Of a stretch of 6,285 bases of DNA, positions 5,901-6,285 are shown in pieces. Under the pieces are notes generated by a model. It searched no databases, had not been told where the DNA came from, and was given only the letters and a program-made list of their open reading frames with translations. Location: the NCBI GenBank assembly GCA_025966435.1, contig JAICRQ010000214.1, forward strand, positions 1-6,285, in the 5' to 3' direction. Both the position numbers and the translations under genes were made by a program. Position 1 is the first letter of the stretch, and each line of letters opens with the position of its first letter. Source of the DNA: Anaerolineales bacterium (GTDB taxonomy: Bacteria; Chloroflexota; Anaerolineae; Anaerolineales; Villigracilaceae).

Positions 5901-6285
5901 CTTTGCAGACAATGCCAGCTTAAGTGCGCCCATCGGTACCTTTAATGAACCCTGGGGCGTGGCTGTCGGACCGGATGGCTCCGTCTACGTCGCGGACACC
6001 TGGAATCACCGCGTTCAAAAATTTACGGAGGACGGCGAACCTGTGACCACATGGGGCCAATATGGACAACCGTTCCCTGAAGACCCGGCTTCCAAGAGTT
6101 ATTTCTGGGGACCGCGCGGCATTGCCGTTGACTCGCAGGGGCGCGTCTTCATCGCCGACACCGGTAACAAGCGCATCGCGGTCTTCGACGAAGAGGGCAA
6201 TTTCCTGACCGAGTTTGGCACGGCGGGTCTGGACCCCGGCCAGTTCGATGAGCCGGTGGGTGTGGCTGCCGCTGCAGACGGCACG
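2917..6285 (+). CDS. TIGR03663/Agl23-like polytopic membrane protein fused to NHL repeats, 3' end outside window
   Basis: The frame is open for 1123 codons to the window edge. Residues 1-730 are mostly membrane: about 18-20 hydrophobic segments, the first at 26-44. The loop after the first segment holds HDE (55-57) and then YQHTPMMHGPWQFHW (73-87), the GT-C-type acidic motif and HGP motif of the TIGR03663 family (named for Agl23, linked to glycolipid flipping in haloarchaeal N-glycosylation). Family-like blocks continue with PEYYYVLVQIPMYEFLP (436-452) and GERMPWLTYHMAWP (531-544). Residues about 731-945 form an extracytoplasmic domain with WPMVWYLRDF (790-799), IRMWWPNQDYF (842-852) and LYVRKDVAAKIWNYG (906-920), also typical of the family. 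From about 955, NHL repeats begin. Two low-complexity loops, 250-282 and 474-508 (Thr/Pro/Glu-rich), interrupt the membrane part. I infer a lipid-linked sugar transferase or a partner of one, with a beta-propeller outside the membrane. The substrate is unknown. Start ATG 2917 follows a good promoter and is the only one that keeps the first membrane segment in its usual place. Confidence 0.85.
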   Translation, partial: MDNTNKLTWNKITWLERPIHPALSAITVEVALFAGIILLAIFTRFYDLETRVMSHDESLHTYFSWLLYRGQGYQHTPMMHGPWQFHWIALSYFLFGVSDFTARIPAVLFSIATVALIWYWRRYLGRTGALVTALLMVVSPYMLYYGRYVRNESYAGLAGVLLLYAVLRYLDNGRARYLALITLATVLHFTAKETAFIYTAQVLVFLGVYFVIQVTRRPWQENRGLYKTFILALVAAALLLAIGGTAAYFSQSHETLTGTETAAPVNPGDAPTELAPADQSSIFPKAVLAAGVLLLLAAGLIYFLQAYVWHRLPKNRAFDLIILIVTFVLPMATAFPIDWLKERLNVTVPTDAASVSTLDSRALMIIGAFVVVFFILSIIIGILWNRDWWKYAAVFWGVFTIFYTTVFTNAAGFFTGIIGSLGYWLVQQGVERGSQPEYYYVLVQIPMYEFLPAIGSLVAIGLGLKKLRDERFITTTSEPPTEIVASETSPAELPADVEMEELETEQSNFGTFFGLTLWWVFSSILAFTVAGERMPWLTYHMAWPMILLSGWAIGQLIDSLAPRLALEKPQRLGLALLVLTVFVLAAFNSVRSLYGGSPPFQGTELEQLQATAAFIFPFITMILTGAFLGYMMRDDLMSLGIVALMVLALITLGASIINGSSLLVAASTVADPAAPAQSSSEALRFGAAVLAFLGSIIGIIYLWRQQRSSSFVSLVVLTVFGLLFIQTVRTSFRAAYINYDNATEYLVYAHGATGVKEVMSQVEEISERTAGGLNAIVAYDASAPDTGVSWPMVWYLRDFTALRSFDSPTRSLRDAVAVIVDQKNFDKITAALGDEFYQFDYIRMWWPNQDYFNLDRTRVLNAITNPQIREGIFNIWFNRDYTTYSQAIGSTSMTLTTWQPADQMRLYVRKDVAAKIWNYGVGPVDAPVAVDPYEAGTVMIPADQIFGADRYPPLGLNAPRAIAAGLNEDIYVADSRNHRILHIAADGSLLHEWGTFADNASLSAPIGTFNEPWGVAVGPDGSVYVADTWNHRVQKFTEDGEPVTTWGQYGQPFPEDPASKSYFWGPRGIAVDSQGRVFIADTGNKRIAVFDEEGNFLTEFGTAGLDPGQFDEPVGVAAAADGT
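5779..6285 (+). other. NHL beta-propeller repeat region within the membrane protein gene
   Basis: Three repeats, and the start of a fourth, are visible in the translated frame. Their cores are VADSRNHRI (972-980), VADTWNHRV (1025-1033) and IADTGNKRI (1079-1087), each preceded by a GVAVGPDG-like strand and followed by a short strand ending in WGT, WGQ or FGT. The period is 53-54 residues, longer than the roughly 40-45 usual for NHL blades, with inserts between blades. A fourth blade begins with FDEPVGVAAAADG (1110-1122) at the window edge. NHL propellers bind proteins, RNA or carbohydrates. Behind a membrane protein, and on the outer face, a protein or glycan partner is most likely. Confidence 0.85.

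Noticed and set aside
1..6285. CRISPR arrays, insertion sequences, tRNA genes and attachment sites
   Set aside because: I saw no spaced direct repeats, transposase motifs, terminal inverted repeats or cloverleaf with a T-loop anywhere on either strand.

Overview
The window reads as a bacterial chromosome segment of moderate GC content, with every supported gene on the + strand. The lineage is probably Chloroflexota, class Anaerolineae or close to it. That is an inference from two things: a TIGR03663/Agl23-type membrane protein fused to NHL repeats, and a zinc-finger anti-sigma factor with an extracytoplasmic LysM domain. No rRNA or other taxonomic marker is present, so the assignment is tentative.

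Layout. Positions 1-421 hold no gene I can support, but contain several short inverted repeats and the promoter region of the next gene. Positions 422-1471 encode RlmN, the radical-SAM methyltransferase of 23S rRNA A2503 (and of certain tRNAs), complete with all catalytic cysteines. Positions 1581-2147 (possibly from 1512) encode an ECF sigma factor. Six bases later, 2154-2825 encodes its likely anti-sigma factor: a cytoplasmic Hx3Cx2C zinc motif, one membrane span and an outer LysM domain. A 91-base gap holds a good housekeeping-type promoter (TTGTCA, 17 bases, TATAAG). From 2917 to the right edge runs one uninterrupted reading frame of 1123 codons with no stop, so the gene is cut by the window. 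It encodes a polytopic GT-C-like membrane protein of the TIGR03663 (Agl23) family, followed by an extracytoplasmic domain and at least three NHL beta-propeller repeats.

How the genes may work together. The sigma/anti-sigma pair looks like a cell-envelope signalling switch: LysM domains bind N-acetylglucosamine-containing glycans, so the outer part of the anti-sigma factor could sense peptidoglycan or a surface polysaccharide and release the sigma factor inside. The large gene next door looks like envelope glycan machinery. It has its own promoter, so co-regulation with the sigma pair is possible but not shown. rlmN is a housekeeping neighbour with no evident functional link. Its best promoter would place the transcript start on its ATG, suggesting a leaderless mRNA.
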